This document shows positions 33,661 through 54,445 of a stretch of DNA of 64,000 nt, one piece after another. Within the stretch, counting starts at the first letter, position 1. The number at the start of each line of letters is the position of its first letter. The stretch comes from Notamacropus eugenii (taxonomy: Eukaryota > Chordata > Mammalia > Diprotodontia > Macropodidae): contig NC_092875.1 in assembly GCF_028372415.1 (NCBI RefSeq), positions 407,169,239 to 407,233,238 on the forward strand, written 5' to 3'. The position numbers and the translations under genes are program-made. The notes beneath the pieces are model-generated. The model was not told the origin of the DNA. It ran no database searches and saw nothing but the letters and a program-made list of their open reading frames with translations.

Positions 33661-36296
33661 GGTGCTCGCTCCCTCCCCTCCGGTCATGCGGTCTCCCCTC
33701 TCCTCTTCTCCCCTCTTCTCCTGGGCAGTCAGTCTCCGCTCCTCTTTTAGGCTCCTCTGTTTACATCGATCCCGCAGCTGCATTCCTCGCCGCCCCGCTT
33801 TAGCCCATCCACGTCTCATTTCTCCCAGAACTCCCCACCCAGGTTCCCCTCTCGTCTGTGCTCCCAACTGTGAAGGGATTTCCCTAGCAGAGGAGGTAGA
33901 TGTGGCGTGACGAGGTTCTGCATCTTCTTTCACCACCATTCTTCATTTCTTTCTTCCCTCCGCATAGCTCTGTCTCTGGGACGCCCATTTAGAATTGTGA
34001 TTTAGCGGGCATTACTGGACCCTGGAAACTTACTGGGCTTTACCTAGTCCCCTCCTGCGGAAGGAGAAGGTAGCTCTTACCCTCTCCCAGAAACTGTACT
34101 CCTGGCTCTTTGAGCCATTTGCCACCTCCGTGGTCTGCTTCCTAACAGGTGACAGCAGAATCCCGTTGTAAACTGCTCAGCTGGTTGATCCCCGTGCACC
34201 GGCAATTCGGCTTCACCTTCGAGTCGCTGTGCTTGGCGGTGAACATCCTGGACCGCTTCCTCTCCACCACCCCGGTGGCTGCCGACTGCTTCCAGCTGCT
34301 GGGGGTCACCTCACTGCTCATCGCTTGCAAGCAGGTACCTACCTACATACCCTGCTGAGCTCCTGGAGAAGGCTCCGGATCTCTGCTAACCCATCTCTGT
34401 CCAAGCCAGAACTTCTAATGTCCCAGTGCACGTAAGATTGGGAATCACTTCTCTGAATCCTAGCCCTGTTTAAGACTAAGTAATTGCTTTAATACGATAG
34501 GGCGTTTTTTTTCAGTCACCTCCCCCATCTTTCAGTCTCTTATTCCTCAATTATGCAGCTTTCCTACTCTCTCTTCCCCCCAAAAGGAAAGAGGTTAGAT
34601 TCCCCACCCCTACTCCCCGCTAATCTTTTGTCTCTGCAGGTTCTTTCGCCCATCGGCCAACGTAGTTATATAGGGGCAAGACTGTCCAGTTGGAGAAACA
34701 GTACATTAAGTGAGGGAAGACCGCAACTTTCGTAATAATAACTCGAGTTTATATAGTACTTACAGGCATACGGTACATTCCTCGCAACAGTCTTGTTGAG
34801 GTCATTTTAGAGATGAGGAAACTGAGGCAAAGAAACGGTCAAGTGATTTGTTCGAAGTCACACACACACTCAGCTAGTGAGGGGTGGGGAGGCGATACTA
34901 AAACTGTGGACTTCTGAGTCCGAGCCCAATGCAGTGTCCATTATTTTGAGCCTTAAGTTTGAAAGGGGCAAAGAGTAGAAGGGAAAGAGTGGAGGGATGA
35001 CAGTTTCTCTTCCCGTTTCCCTCCCAAGCTCAGCTCCTGGGCCTTGCGGTGCATTTAGGTGCTGAACTTTTGTCAGATCCACATCCACGCCTGGGGTGCC
35101 GCCAGCTTTATCTCGCAGTTCTCAGCTTCCTCCTCTGCAGAAAATCAGATTAGATGGGGGAAACTAGTTAGACTTTAACCGCAGTTAAACGTCTGGAAGG
35201 CAGGGACTTTCTCACTTTAGTAATTCGTTTCCCCATCGCCATGCCCGCACTTAGCTGGAATTTAAGGAGTGTGAGTGGACTGATTGATAAAATTAGGTGA
35301 CCTGTTAGATTCTTTACAATTCTCGCTAGGTGGCACAGTAGACAGAGTGTCAGGACCTAGAGTCAGGACAACCCTGAGTTCAAATACTGACCCTCAGACA
35401 CTTCTTAGCTGTGTGACCTGGGCAAGTCACTTAACCCTGTGTGCCTCAGTTTCCTCCCCTGTAAAAAGAATAGGAGAAGACAAACTGCTCCAGTCTCTAC
35501 GCCAAAAAAAATCCCAAATAAAGAGTCTGTAATGACAGCACCAAGGCTTTGGTATGACTGTCACCCCAAGACAAACAATCAAGTCTATCACAGGGAGAGA
35601 GTGGGATTGCGGGATACTGCTCCTTATCAAGAAGGTCTTGTCATAGAAGGGCTGCAATACATCCTTCTCCCCTACAGAGATGGAGATCCTTGGAGTCAGA
35701 TTACTTCCCTTACCTCTGCGTGTTGTTCGTGTTTTGTGCAGATAGAGGTGCACCCGCCTCGGGTGAAGCAGCTGCTGTCTCTGTGCGGCGGCGCCTTCAC
35801 CCGCCAGCAGCTCTGTAACCTCGAGTGTATCGTGCTGTACAAGCTACACTTTAGTCTCGAGGCGCCCACCATCGCCTTCTTTCTGGAGCACTTTACCCAC
35901 TTTCGGGTGGCTTCCCGGGAGGCAGACCTCAGTGATGCTGCCGATACCCACACCTTGGCCAAGGGGGTGGCGCAGCTAAGCCTGGCGGATTATGCCTTCA
36001 CCAGGTACACCCCTTCCCTCCTGGCCATCTGCTGCCTGGGGCTGGCAGACCGAATGCTCAAACATCGAAAACCTCTGGACCTGCATATAAGCAATTACCC
36101 GGAAGCGGAGTTGCAGGACTGCCTGGGGAAGCTGCAGCTACTGGTGTCTTTGAATAGAGACGCTTTACCCAGTATTTTGCCCTCTCCCCTCTCGGAGAAA
36201 TGCAAATCATCTGGGTCAGAGTTAAAGATAGAGAGCCCACCTGCTGTGTCCGGCCAGTCCCCTTCCTCCAGCAAAGAGAGCGATAGCGAGTGCTAG
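33182..36296 (+). CDS. CCNO: Cyclin O (CCNO), three coding exons
   Basis: Cyclin-box protein needed downstream of multicilin for centriole amplification in multiciliated cells (known from human and mouse). Coding exons: 33182-33625, 34149-34334, 35742-36296. All introns are phase 0 with GT-AG ends. The predicted protein has 394 residues; human has about 350. Start chosen at 33182 because the peptide begins [14 protein letters not shown], like human MVTPCPTSP, with A at -3 and G at +4. Landmarks: basic stretch [10 protein letters not shown] (about 32-40), CDLFESPSS (64-72), [11 protein letters not shown] (121-131), cyclin box with [19 protein letters not shown] (149-167), [20 protein letters not shown] (about 178-197), [15 protein letters not shown] and [11 protein letters not shown] in exon 3, then the second cyclin fold with [18 protein letters not shown]. 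Extra length is a Ser/Gly-rich insert (about 70-90, GGCTCC-type codon repeats) and a longer Ser-rich tail. All frames are intact. MCIDAS follows 5 kb downstream on the same strand. Confidence 0.97.
34735..34930 (-). mobile_element. MIR-type SINE in CCNO intron 2
   Basis: Plus strand reads 'tagagatgaggaaactgagg', 'caagtgatttgttcgaagtc' and 'gacttctgagtccgagccca'. Confidence 0.65.
35322..35545 (+). mobile_element. MAR1-type SINE in CCNO intron 2
   Basis: Head 'gctaggtggcacagtagaca', body 'cacttcttagctgtgtgacc', tail 'gccaaaaaaaatcccaaata'. About 200 bp before CCNO exon 3. Confidence 0.85.
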
Positions 36297-36570
36297 GCAT
36301 AATGCATCAACAGTATGACTTTGTTTTTATTAATACTATTTTTATACCTCATAAAAGAGCAGTATTGGCTTAAGGGTGGTAGGAGACCCCGACTTAGGGG
36401 TTTTGGGTGATTTGGTTCCTACCTCGTATTTGGATGATTAATGAAGCAGGACCTTACATACAACAGACCCGTGCCATCCTGCACGTGTTCATTTGCACTG
36501 GCAGACTGATGTAAGACAGTCATGTCACCTTGTTTATTTTACCCACTGGACGATTAAGAACCACTAGGAA

Positions 36571-36596
36571 AATAAACAGTCCCCCAGCCCAATAAA
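36571..36596 (+). terminator. CCNO: CCNO polyadenylation signals
   Basis: Two AATAAA hexamers (36571-36576 and 36591-36596) about 275-300 bp after the CCNO stop, giving a compact 3' UTR. Confidence 0.6.
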
Positions 36597-36600
36597 GGTC

Positions 36601-39600
36601 TAATCCCTGGCGAACCGGTTGTCCCCGGCTGAGGTTTGTCTGCGTGGTATTTCCTGGGGATTTGCGTCCGCAGTGGAGGGATGGGGTTGGGGTGAAGGGA
36701 TGGGAACGAAATGAAACATTTGAGGGGAGAATTGTTCAGGCTCCCCGGTCTTGTTCCTAGCAGAAGTTTTCTCGGAGGCGAGCGACATGAATGGGCTGTG
36801 AAACGACGATTTGCAGACATATATAGAGCTTATAAATGTAAAATAAAGCTTATATATATATATATACATATTAAGTAGTTATATAATTCTACAAATATGA
36901 ATATTCTGTAGAAATATAAAAGGGACACTAGTACAGGTGAGAGGAAAGTCCCTTTCCTCAAAGAGTTGACGTTGAAATGAGGAAAGAGCATTTAAGAGAC
37001 TAGGAAGAGAAAGGGGCCAGCGCCTGGAGAAAGCTTTTGGCTCGAGGGTCCAGAGAGGGAAGCCCGAAGCCACGAGAAAAAGCCCCAAACGCGATCTAGA
37101 CAAATAAACCCTTACTAGAAAATGTATTGGCGGCGACGATGAGGGGGAGGGACAGTCAAATCTCTCTGGCTCCTAGACTAGGCGCTGGGGAACTTCCGAG
37201 TCCCTCCCCCCAGCAGAGAACCAAATAAAAACGCCACGCCCCACTCAAAGTAGCCCCACCGTTTTAAAATGTTTCCTTGGGGTTTTATGTCCAGGTTTTG
37301 TTTGTTCTAAAGTCTATCTAAGACTGGAACAATCTCTGAAAACAAAATCTGCTTTTTGTACATTGTTTCCTATACTAGAACGGGGTCGGGGATGAGCGCC
37401 ATCTGCAAACACTCCTTTGAGCCCCACTCCTCCCCACCACCTTTTCCCCAGAAACACATAAGGGGAGGAGCCAGGGAGCCTCGGGGCAGAAGGACAGTCC
37501 TGGTCTGATAGGATTAAAAAATCACTTGTTAATGTCTGATCTGCAGCATCTTAGAACTTGTGTAAAGAGTCAGACACTGGGAGCCCTAGAGGATGAAAGA
37601 AAGAGGTCCTGGGATCCAGGGGATAAGAGTCAGGGGAGAATCAGGATGGGTGGTGTTAGTGGAGAGAAACTTCTGGGGAGCCCGGCGGGTGCCACGTTCC
37701 CCGGGTTACCTTGAGAGTAGTGAAGCCAGGATTCTCTGGCTGATCCCTGCTAAAAATGGTAGCAAAGATTTAACTTGAAAGGAATGTTAGAGTCCAGTTC
37801 AACCCTCTCCTTTTAAATAGGGCGAAAATGAGGCCCAGAGCAGTTCACGTAGGTAGTACAATTGAAAGTAGGATTCGATCTCGGTTCCTTTGACTCCAAA
37901 TCCATTATTTTTTCCATTGCAACAGATTCAGCTGATGAAGGGACAAGCAGCCAAGACCCGGCCACTTCTGAGAAAATATGCAAAAAATGGTGTGGAAGTA
38001 AATGGAAACCTGTTGTTTCATTGCCCTGCTTTGAAGAGGGATACCCACAGGAAAAGCCTTGAGAAACTAGACCTTACAGAAGGGTCTCTACTCTTGCAAC
38101 CGTTCATCCCCCTTTCCAAATTCCCCTCCCCCCCAGTTCCCAGCAAACATCTTCCACGTGTTTGAGCCACTTTCCTCTGATTCTGGATGCCAAGATTCCC
38201 TTCCCTCATGCCTAGACACTGGTGGATTTTAGAACTTGAATATTTGTTTGTAGAATAATAACAATATTTCTAGCAGAGTCTGAAAATCAAACTTTTCATC
38301 TACAAAATGACATTTTTCAGAGCTTTAAGACTTACAAACTACTTTATATATGGAAAAAACTAGGTGCAAAAAAGTTGAATTGTTCTTAGAACCGACATCA
38401 TAAGAAAAATAAAAACTTTATGGTATGCTACAGATCATGAACTAGTCCAATTAATAATGATTGAAGGCAATACATTCTATCTGCACTCACACAATACACG
38501 CACATAATTACCTCTTACTTCCCAGGTTTGTCGTGAAAATCAAAAGAGATAATATCTGTAAAGCACTTAGCACAGTACTTGGCGTATACTAGGCATTAAA
38601 TAAATGATTATGATAGGAAAGGACCTGTTAATTCACAAGCTGGGCCAGCAAGCAAGTCTATGACATTCTTGAAAGAAAAAATCCTAGGAGGTTGTCTTAA
38701 TGCTGAGGTTAACTCAGAAAGGTAGTAAGCGTCAACAGGCGGCATTTGAACTCAGGTCTTCCCCACTCCAAGCTCAGTGCTACCACTACGTATCTGTATC
38801 TCTGGATAACATAAATCATAAATTAAAATGTACTCTTCTGTGGTAGGTATAGGCCAAAGTATTTATTGAGAACCCATTAAGCAATAGGTGTAACAGTGCA
38901 ACAGCTTAACACAGCATTTTAAGATTTGCAAATACATGCTTGATCTCTTTTACAGGGGAGTCAGGACACAGTAAGAAGTTTGTATCCCAAGTTGTGTTAG
39001 GCTATTTTGAATATAGGAAGACAATCAAGAAACATGATAACTTCTGGTAGTGGGCTGCTCTTAACCTGACAATTTTCCAAAGGTTTACCATTCAAAAAGT
39101 GCTCAATGTGGTAATTCTGTTGCATTTGGGGATATGCACACTCATAAAGAAAACCACTGCACTCAAAGTCTGTCCTCGCTGTCTCTAAAGTTAAAGCACA
39201 GACATAGAAAAACTTGGTTTCTCTTTGTGCCTCACTTTCCTCACCTGTAAAATGGGAGGTGGTTGAACTTGATGGCTTTCAAGGTCTCTTCCAGCCCTAA
39301 ATCTACGGTCCTATGATTCTTCTCAGAAACCAGGAGCTTTTCTGGGAAAGGTGTTGGTGTCAAATGTCATACCTTTGATAGCAGGTGTGTGACCATGGAC
39401 AAATCATTTCAGCTCTCCCTCCCTATCTATAAAATGAGGGGGTTAGACTCTGTGGCCTCTAAATTCCCTTACAGCTCTAAATCTGTAATCATGTGATCTG
39501 TTGGGTGTTTATTCCTTTCTGTCCCTCCTCAAAAGGAGTCCTCTAGTCCAGCCCACTCATTGTACTTGTGGAGAACAACTTCCAAAGACAGTGATTTACT

Positions 39601-40830
39601 ACAGGTGTTACAAGTAGTCCCTCACCCCTTCAAGGATCTCTCTCCTAGAGTCTTCATCCTAGCAAAAGAGTCTCCAGGCTGCCTCCTCTCTTCCCTATAA
39701 CAACCCACCCAGAGGGAAGAATGTGAACAGATGCTTTCCATACAGTACCTGGGAACAACCATGCAACCAAAGGAACTGCTTGCAACCGCTCTGGACAAGT
39801 AATGAGAGTGAAATTTTGTCTAACGCATTCTTTGTCCTGCGCAGGCTGTATATCCATTCAGGCTCATTGTCACTTCCATTCAGCTCCTCATCCTCCTTGT
39901 CTACATTTTGACATTTTCACTATTTCTTTGCATACTTTCAGATGGGTGGGCAGAAGCAAAAAGTAAACTAAAAAATTATCAAATTACTCCTTTAAATAAC
40001 AGAATCAAGTCCGGTGTGATGCAGCAGGCTAAAATGAGGTTTTGAGTAAATATAAAATTTTCACCTTCATTAGCCATGCTGTTCTAGCCCCCATTATTTG
40101 TAGTTAGTGCACCCCAGGCTCAGAACAAATGCTTCTCTCCATCTTCACCTGCCTCTTGCCCAGATGGAGAAACTGAGGCAGGAAAGACAGGAGTGACCTG
40201 CTCACCCATTGATGGGAGAAGCAATGAGCCAGGGGGAGCGGGGGAGTCAGGACTGATTTGACCCCACTGACCAATGGGTCCTGAGGCTAGGAAAGAGGCT
40301 TTTGTAATTTAGAGGACCTTTCCCTTGAGTGTCTGGATTTGGGAGCCCCCTTCGAAAGAATCTTATTGTTGCTAAGGAGAGTTTTATTCCAGTCTAATTT
40401 AACTAATCCTGAGAAGGAAGCTGGTGTTCATGCTCTTGCGTCAGTCTGTCTGTCTACCTCTCTGTCTGTCTGCCTATCTGTCTCCCCAGACTCAGAGCCT
40501 TGCTGGCCATGGCGCAAAGAGAGGACTCTAACTTTGCTTTGGTACTTTTATTTTTGTAATTCTGTATTTATTCAGCACTTTCCCCATCGAGGTTCATTTT
40601 CGGAGCTGACTCAGGGTGAGAGAGAGAACGGATTTTCACTGAGACCTTTTTTGTCTTGTAGTTTTGAGTTTGCCCCTCTAAGGTCCGTGGCAAGGGAGCA
40701 CAGAAGCAATTAAATGCTTAGGACTTAGGGATCCAGTCTGCCAAAGCCTCTTTCCTCTCCTCTCCCCTCTCCTCCTCCTCCTCCTTTCTCTCTTCTTTCC
40801 TCCCTCCTCCTGCCAGGCTGCAGTCGCATG
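36601..40830. other. CCNO-MCIDAS intergenic spacer, no gene
   Basis: Ancient MIR-like scraps at about 37785-37920, 38520-38625, 39225-39320, 39345-39500 and 40150-40270; a (TA)n run at 36848-36870. Remaining DNA is unassigned and without a supported reading frame. It should hold distal regulatory DNA of MCIDAS, but I see no site I can name. Confidence 0.5.
40441..40483. repeat. (TCTG)n imperfect microsatellite
   Basis: Imperfect TCTG/TCTA tetramers over about 43 bp. Confidence 0.85.
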
Positions 40831-41103
40831 GCCAGGCGGGCGGCGCCAACGTCTGCCGAAAGGGCGCTAGCGGGCCCGGGCTTCGGCTGCCCAGGTTCCC
40901 GGGGGAAGCCCTGTTGCCAGGTTGAATTTTCACGCCTCCTCCAGAGCGCAGATTGTCCGAGATGAAGGCGCCACCTCTGGCGCCCAGGCCCAGACCCGCC
41001 CCTCCCGACTCCGAGTCCTCGCAGGTCCTCCCTCCCTCCCCTTCTTATCTCGGCCGTAGCCCCCTTTCAGTCTCTTTCCTGTCTCGCTCCTTTCAGGACC
41101 CAC

Positions 41104-41113
41104 TTTTCCCGCC
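41104..41113 (+). promoter_or_regulatory. MCIDAS: E2F-like site upstream of MCIDAS
   Basis: TTTTCCCGCC matches the classical E2F motif TTTSSCGC and lies 141 bp before the MCIDAS start codon. Multicilin works through E2F4/5-DP1, so a feedback role is conceivable, but a single short match is weak evidence. Confidence 0.4.
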
Positions 41114-41253
41114 ACGCACCCACTCCCTGAGCCTCCAGTTGCTGCCCCAAGGTTGATGCCCGCAGAGCTGACTGCCAGGGTACCCACCTATCCTGGGCAG
41201 TGTGCGGGAAAAGGACAAATACCCCGCAGCTGGAGCCAAAGCCAGACAGCCGT

Positions 41254-49762
<8,509 letters not shown>

Positions 49763-49979
49763 GCTCAGGGAGAGGGACTTCGGCTTGTCTAACCACCCTC
49801 CGACACCAGGAGGCACTGCCTACACCGTGATCACAGCGCCACGAGCTGCGCCTGTGTCCAAAACTTCACTTTTGGGGATGCCTTCCCCCTACCACAGCGT
49901 GAACCCCGGCTTTTGGTCCCCAGGGACGTTGTTAAGAACTGAAACAAGCTGTGGGAACATGTTGTATTTCGGAGTCTGT

Positions 49980-49986
49980 TAGTAAA
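49980..49986 (+). terminator. MCIDAS: Possible MCIDAS polyadenylation signal
   Basis: AGTAAA, a minor variant hexamer, about 220 bp after the stop codon. No canonical AATAAA lies close by; an ATTAAA occurs near 50112. Confidence 0.25.
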
Positions 49987-50064
49987 TGCTATTAATATAA
50001 TATCTCCTCTTTTAAAAAGGGAGAGGTGGCGGAGAGGAGCTTAAGACCATCACTTAAAAAATAT

Positions 50065-50250
50065 GTAATATTCAGAATGAGAATCATAGGATAAAAAAAA
50101 GCTTTAAGGGAAATTAAAGTTCAATCCTCTCATTTTACAATGAATGAAGCAAGTCCAGAGAAATTTAGGAACTTGTCCAAGGTCACACAGATAGTTAAAG
50201 GTTACTAGAACTAGATCCCAGGTTTCCTGACTCTTAGCCCTGTGGTCTTC
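50065..50250 (-). mobile_element. MIR-like SINE
   Basis: Plus strand reads 'ttcaatcctctcattttaca', 'aacttgtccaaggtcacaca' and 'cccaggtttcctgactctta'. Confidence 0.5.
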
Positions 50251-50251
50251 A

Positions 50252-50462
50252 TGGTGTTGTGTTCAGTTGTTTCTGACCTTTCAGTGATCATAACTGACCA
50301 TAGGGTTTTCTTCAAAAAAAAAAATACATTTATGTATGGTTTGCAATGCATTTCTTTTTCCAGTGGATTGACACAAACAGAAGTGACGCACCCAGCATCA
50401 GACTGGTAGTAAGTAGCTGAGGTCCACCTACTGCTCTATCCACTGAGCTACCAGCTTCCTAG
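50252..50462 (-). mobile_element. MAR1-type SINE, worn
   Basis: Plus strand begins 'tggtgttgtgttcagttgtt' (reversed tail) and ends 'tgctctatccactgagctac' (reversed head). The middle is diverged. Confidence 0.65.
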
Positions 50463-51149
50463 TAAGCACTTATCAGTTTTTCTTCTGTTTTATGCTTCCT
50501 TCCCTACTGTTGAAAGGAAATGTAATTTTATCATTATTTCAAACTATTACTCCAGCTAACAATAGAGAGAAGGAATGATGAGAATGATGAAACAGTGCCT
50601 TGAGAAATAAAAAGGTAGATTCTGGATCTCAAAAGCATAGAATGATAGATTTAAATCTGAAATGGAACTTAGAGATCATAGAACCACACACCACAGTGTC
50701 CTAAAGCTTAGTGAAGTTTGAAGCTTTGAATAGACTTCAGAGACTAGTCCAATTCTCTCATTTACAAATAAGAAAGGAATCCGAGGTTAGATGAATTGCA
50801 CAATATTAAATAGATGAGAATCAAAGACAGGATTTGAATCAATATCCTCCAAAGACAGTTCTCTTTCCACTGTACCAGCTGCCTCCAACCTCAATTTCTG
50901 TATAAACAAATGGGATCTTGGTGATTGGCCCAAGCCACATGGGTATTATATGGCAGTCAGTATTTGAACTCATTTCCTTCTAATTCATTTCACAATGGCT
51001 GTAGTAGACTCTGGAAGGTTTATTTTACCTTTATATGAATATGGGTTAAGCACATTTGTTTATAAATATCATTTGTGTAACTTGATGTGGTTTAATATAA
51101 ATATTTGTATATAAAACATGTTTGTCATTTGGTTTGGGCCACATAACTA
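50463..51149. other. Ancient SINE scraps, no gene
   Basis: 50640-50890 carries two worn, overlapping MIR-like segments on the reverse strand (ends 'cactgtaccagctgcctcc'). The rest is AT-rich and unassigned. Confidence 0.42.
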
Positions 51150-51950
51150 CTCATTCCCCTTCTTCTGCTGTTTATATTTTGTAAATTTTTATTCATGTTA
51201 AATACAAAATGAGAAAAGAAAAAACATTTTTATATACACAGCAGAATAGAAATACTATACATTATTTTCAGAGCTACTGAGCTTTTCTTTGCTTCCTTAA
51301 AAGTTTTCTTTTGTTTTCTGTTGGGCACTTTGTACTTTTTATTTCTCCTCCTTCCCTTCTTCCCCCTCCTTAAAGGATACAATTATATTAGTATACACAC
51401 ATATACATAGAAATATACTCATACACATATATGTAAGACTGTACTGTGCTTATTTCCTATCATCTGTCTTTCTGATGGTGGATCTCATCTTCCTTCATGT
51501 GTCCAGATATTTCCATGTTTTTCTAAATTAATCAGCTCATCATTTCTTAAACCACAGTGATATTCCAACATAGTCATTCTATCTGAGAGATTGTTTTTTC
51601 CCCCAATTTTCTGCATTCCTTCTATTCTTGGCTACGTTGGTTTTATTTATACAAGAAAATTTTAATTTAAATTAATTTTAATTTAAAATAATTTAAATTA
51701 CCCATTTTACACTTCAACAATGCTCTCACCTATAATATAGCTCAAGGTCTGATACTGATGAGTCTTCTTCCTTTACTTTTTTTTTCTCCTAGTTTCTTTG
51801 AAATTCCTGACTTTTTGTTTTTCCAAATCAACTTTATTGTTTTTTCTAACTCAGTAAATTTTTTTTTTTAGTAATTGAATTGGGGTGGCATTGAATAAAT
51901 TAGGTAAAATTGTCATTTTTTATTAAATTGATTCCTCTTCAGTACTTTAG
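51150..51950 (-). mobile_element. Old L1 LINE fragment
   Basis: Plus strand holds a reversed 3' UTR-like region with 'ttccatgtttttctaaatta' and a reversed ORF2 scrap 'ggggtggcattgaataaatt' near 51880. Deletions join distant parts. Confidence 0.52.
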
Positions 51951-52317
51951 AAGATCTTGCATTCAGTGGCGTGATTACTACTTCCACTAATATGACAACT
52001 CTTCCATGTCTTGCTAGATGGTCAAAAAGTTCATCTTCTGGGGAGTAACCTTCAGGAAGTAGAGCCTTTCTGTACTTTGATAGTCTGGTCCTGAGGTGAC
52101 TGACAGGAGTCCCTCAGATGGCCAAGTGTACAGTCCGTATGCTTAGTGGGTCTGTGAAAGGTGGAACTCTAACAGAAGCCATTTCATTGTGGCAGACCCT
52201 GTCAGAACTTAAATCCCACTGGCCTATCCTTAGGGACTCAAAGGTCATCTCCATATCACCAAGAGGCATTGAAAGAGAACTTTTGTGAAGGTTGGAAGGC
52301 TCATTTTCTTCAACAGG

Positions 52318-52490
52318 ACATCAGCACAAGTCATAGGCCCCTTTGGCAGTCCAGTGAAATATAAGGACCCTCTCTTGGAATGATGTTTTCAAATATATAA
52401 AATGAAATACGTTGGGTAACGTTGAAATAGAGTTGAGACAGTAAAAAAAAAAAACAAGTTCATGGACCTCAGGTTAAAAAACTTGTTTTA
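52318..52490. mobile_element. hAT-type MITE fragment
   Basis: Same family as 4845-5442: 'ggcccctttggcagtccagt' near 52337 and right end 'ttcatggacctcaggttaaa' near 52460. Confidence 0.5.
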
Positions 52491-52499
52491 GAATTAATC

Positions 52500-53615
52500 T
52501 GAGTGCAGCCTCCAAGTGTTGAGGTGTGATAGGCACTTGGGTCCTAGTAACACTAATAGCATGGCCAATCAGTTGACAGAAGAGCAGACTACAGAATTCA
52601 AAGAAACCTTTTCACTTTTTGACAAGGATGGAGATGATAATACAACAACAAAGGAGTTGGGAACTGTCATGAGGTCACTTGGGCAGAATCCCACAGAAAC
52701 TGAATTACAGGATATGATTAATGAAGTAGGTGCTAATGGTAAAGGCACAATTGACTTTCCAGAATTTCTGATTATGATGGCAAGAAAAATGAGAGACACA
52801 GACAGAGAAGAAGAAATTAGAGAAACATTCCATGTGTTTGAGAAGGATGGAAATGGTTATATTGGTGCAACAGAACTTCACCATGAGATGAAAAACCTTG
52901 GAGAAAAGTTAACAGATGAGGAGGTTGATGACATGATCAGAGAAGCAGATACTGGTGGTGATGGTCAAGTAAACTATAAAGAGTTTGTACAAATAATGAC
53001 AGCAAAATAAAGACATTGTACAGAACGTGTTAAGTTTATTGGACACAATTGTTTATTTGACTTTTCTTTGTAACTTATCTGTAAAAGGTTTTCCCCCTAC
53101 TGTCAAAAGGATATGCATGTGTAGTAATGAGGACTTCATTCCTCCATGTTTTTCTTCCCTTTGTCTACTGTCATTGTCCTAAAACTTTATTAGGACAACT
53201 GATCAAGTAAAATATTTTGCATGTGACTTATTCTGGATATATCTAAGTCTTTCTGCACTTCTGAACTTAGATGGAGCTGGTCAAATGAGGGAACATCTGG
53301 GTTAGGCCTTTTTTTTTTTTAAATTAGTAGTTTTCTTTAGGAGCTATCACATGTTGTTGTTGAGATGTGGAGTTGTAATTCCACATGGACCATGGACAGA
53401 CAACAATATGTACTTAAAGTTGCACTGTTGCAAAATGGGTACTTGTAACACAATTTTTTTTTTGTACTGCTGGTCCTGTACCAGAAAATATTTTCTTCTA
53501 TTGTCACTTGCTCTTTAAACCTTTTCAGGCCACTTTTTTTTAAAAAATCTGTTTATGGCACAATTTGCCTCAAATTCATTCCAAGTTGTATATTTGTTTT
53601 CCAATAAAAATAATT
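52500..53615 (+). pseudogene. CALM2P: Calmodulin processed copy (CALM2-derived), open reading frame intact
   Basis: Intronless copy of a calmodulin mRNA. The coding part is 52561-53010 (ATG at 52561), 149 codons, the exact calmodulin length, with no stop or frameshift. The 3' part to about 53615 follows the CALM2 3' UTR ('ttgtttatttgacttttctt', 'tcattgtcctaaaacttt', 'ccaagttgtatatttgtttt'). The protein differs from vertebrate calmodulin at about 27 of 149 positions, although true calmodulin is invariant across vertebrates. Calcium loops are hit: loop [13 protein letters not shown], loop [14 protein letters not shown] (first and third Asp lost), loop [15 protein letters not shown] (first Asp to Glu), loop [14 protein letters not shown]. 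It therefore looks like a non-functional retrocopy, but an expressed retrogene cannot be excluded. No poly(A) tail or target duplication could be fixed. Confidence 0.88.
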
Positions 53616-53714
53616 ACAATAAAAAATCTTCTATTTTAGTGCAATGATAGTATAAGGATGTTTTGACTCTACCAGTGAATAAATACGAGAACACTATTAC
53701 ATACACACAGATAT

Positions 53715-53750
<36 letters not shown>

Positions 53751-53776
53751 TCTCTCTCTCTCTCTCTCTCTCTCTG
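53715..53776. repeat. (TG)n(TC)n microsatellite
   Basis: About 17 TG units followed directly by about 14 TC units. Confidence 0.97.
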
Positions 53777-53816
53777 AAAGTTTGTGTGTCTGTATCTGTG
53801 TATATACACATACACA

Positions 53817-54062
53817 GAGCTAGGTGGCGAAATGGATAGAGTATTGGCATGGGAATCAGGAAGACTCATTTTCCTGAATTCAAATCTGGCCTTAGACATT
53901 TACTAGTTGTGTGACCCTGAGCAAGTCACATAATTCTATGTGTCTCAGTTTTCTCATCTGGAAAGTGAGCTGGAGAAGAAAATGACAAACCTATTCAGGA
54001 TCTTTACCAAGAAAACCCCAAAGGTGGTCATGAAGAATTGGATATGACTGAAATGTCAACAA
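53817..54062 (+). mobile_element. MAR1-type SINE, full length
   Basis: Head 'gagctaggtggcgaaatgga', body 'actcattttcctgaattcaa', tail 'aaaaccccaaaggtggtcat' and 'ggatatgactgaaatg'. Confidence 0.86.
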
Positions 54063-54089
54063 ATATATATAGGTTTTTGTAATAAGTAA

Positions 54090-54445
54090 CAGTTTTTCAA
54101 AAAAAATTTTTGTTTATTTTTAATTTTGAACATTCACTTTTATAAGATTTTGAGTTCCAATTTTTTTCTCCCTCCTCTCCCCAAGATAGCATGAAATCTG
54201 ATATAGGCTATATATGTACAATCATAGTAAACATTTATGTTTATGTTAATAAACACATTTATGTTAATATTTATATATTTAAACAACATAGTTGTGTTGT
54301 GAAAGAAGAATCAGAACAAAAGGGAAAAACCATGAGAAAGAAAAAAAGAAAACAGTCTGTTTCAATCTGCATTCAGAGTCCATAGGTCTTTCTCTGTATG
54401 TGGATAGCATTTTCCCATGAGTACGAGTAGTACTTTTTAGCTCTT
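54090..54445 (-). mobile_element. L1 LINE 3' UTR fragment
   Basis: Plus strand reads 'tttttaattttgaacattca', 'tctgcattcagagtccatag' and 'tttctctgtatgtggatagc', the reversed L1 3' UTR. Confidence 0.62.

Noticed and set aside
33038-33910. 290-codon frame over CCNO exon 1
   Set aside because: Its upstream part begins at GTG, not ATG, and its downstream part runs past the exon 1 splice donor at 33626 into the intron. The real coding exon is 33182-33625.
33074-33939. Antisense frames opposite CCNO exon 1
   Set aside because: Shadows of the GC-rich coding exon; no independent signal.
53614-53899. Frames rich in Thr-His and Arg-Glu
   Set aside because: Translation of the (TG)n(TC)n microsatellite.
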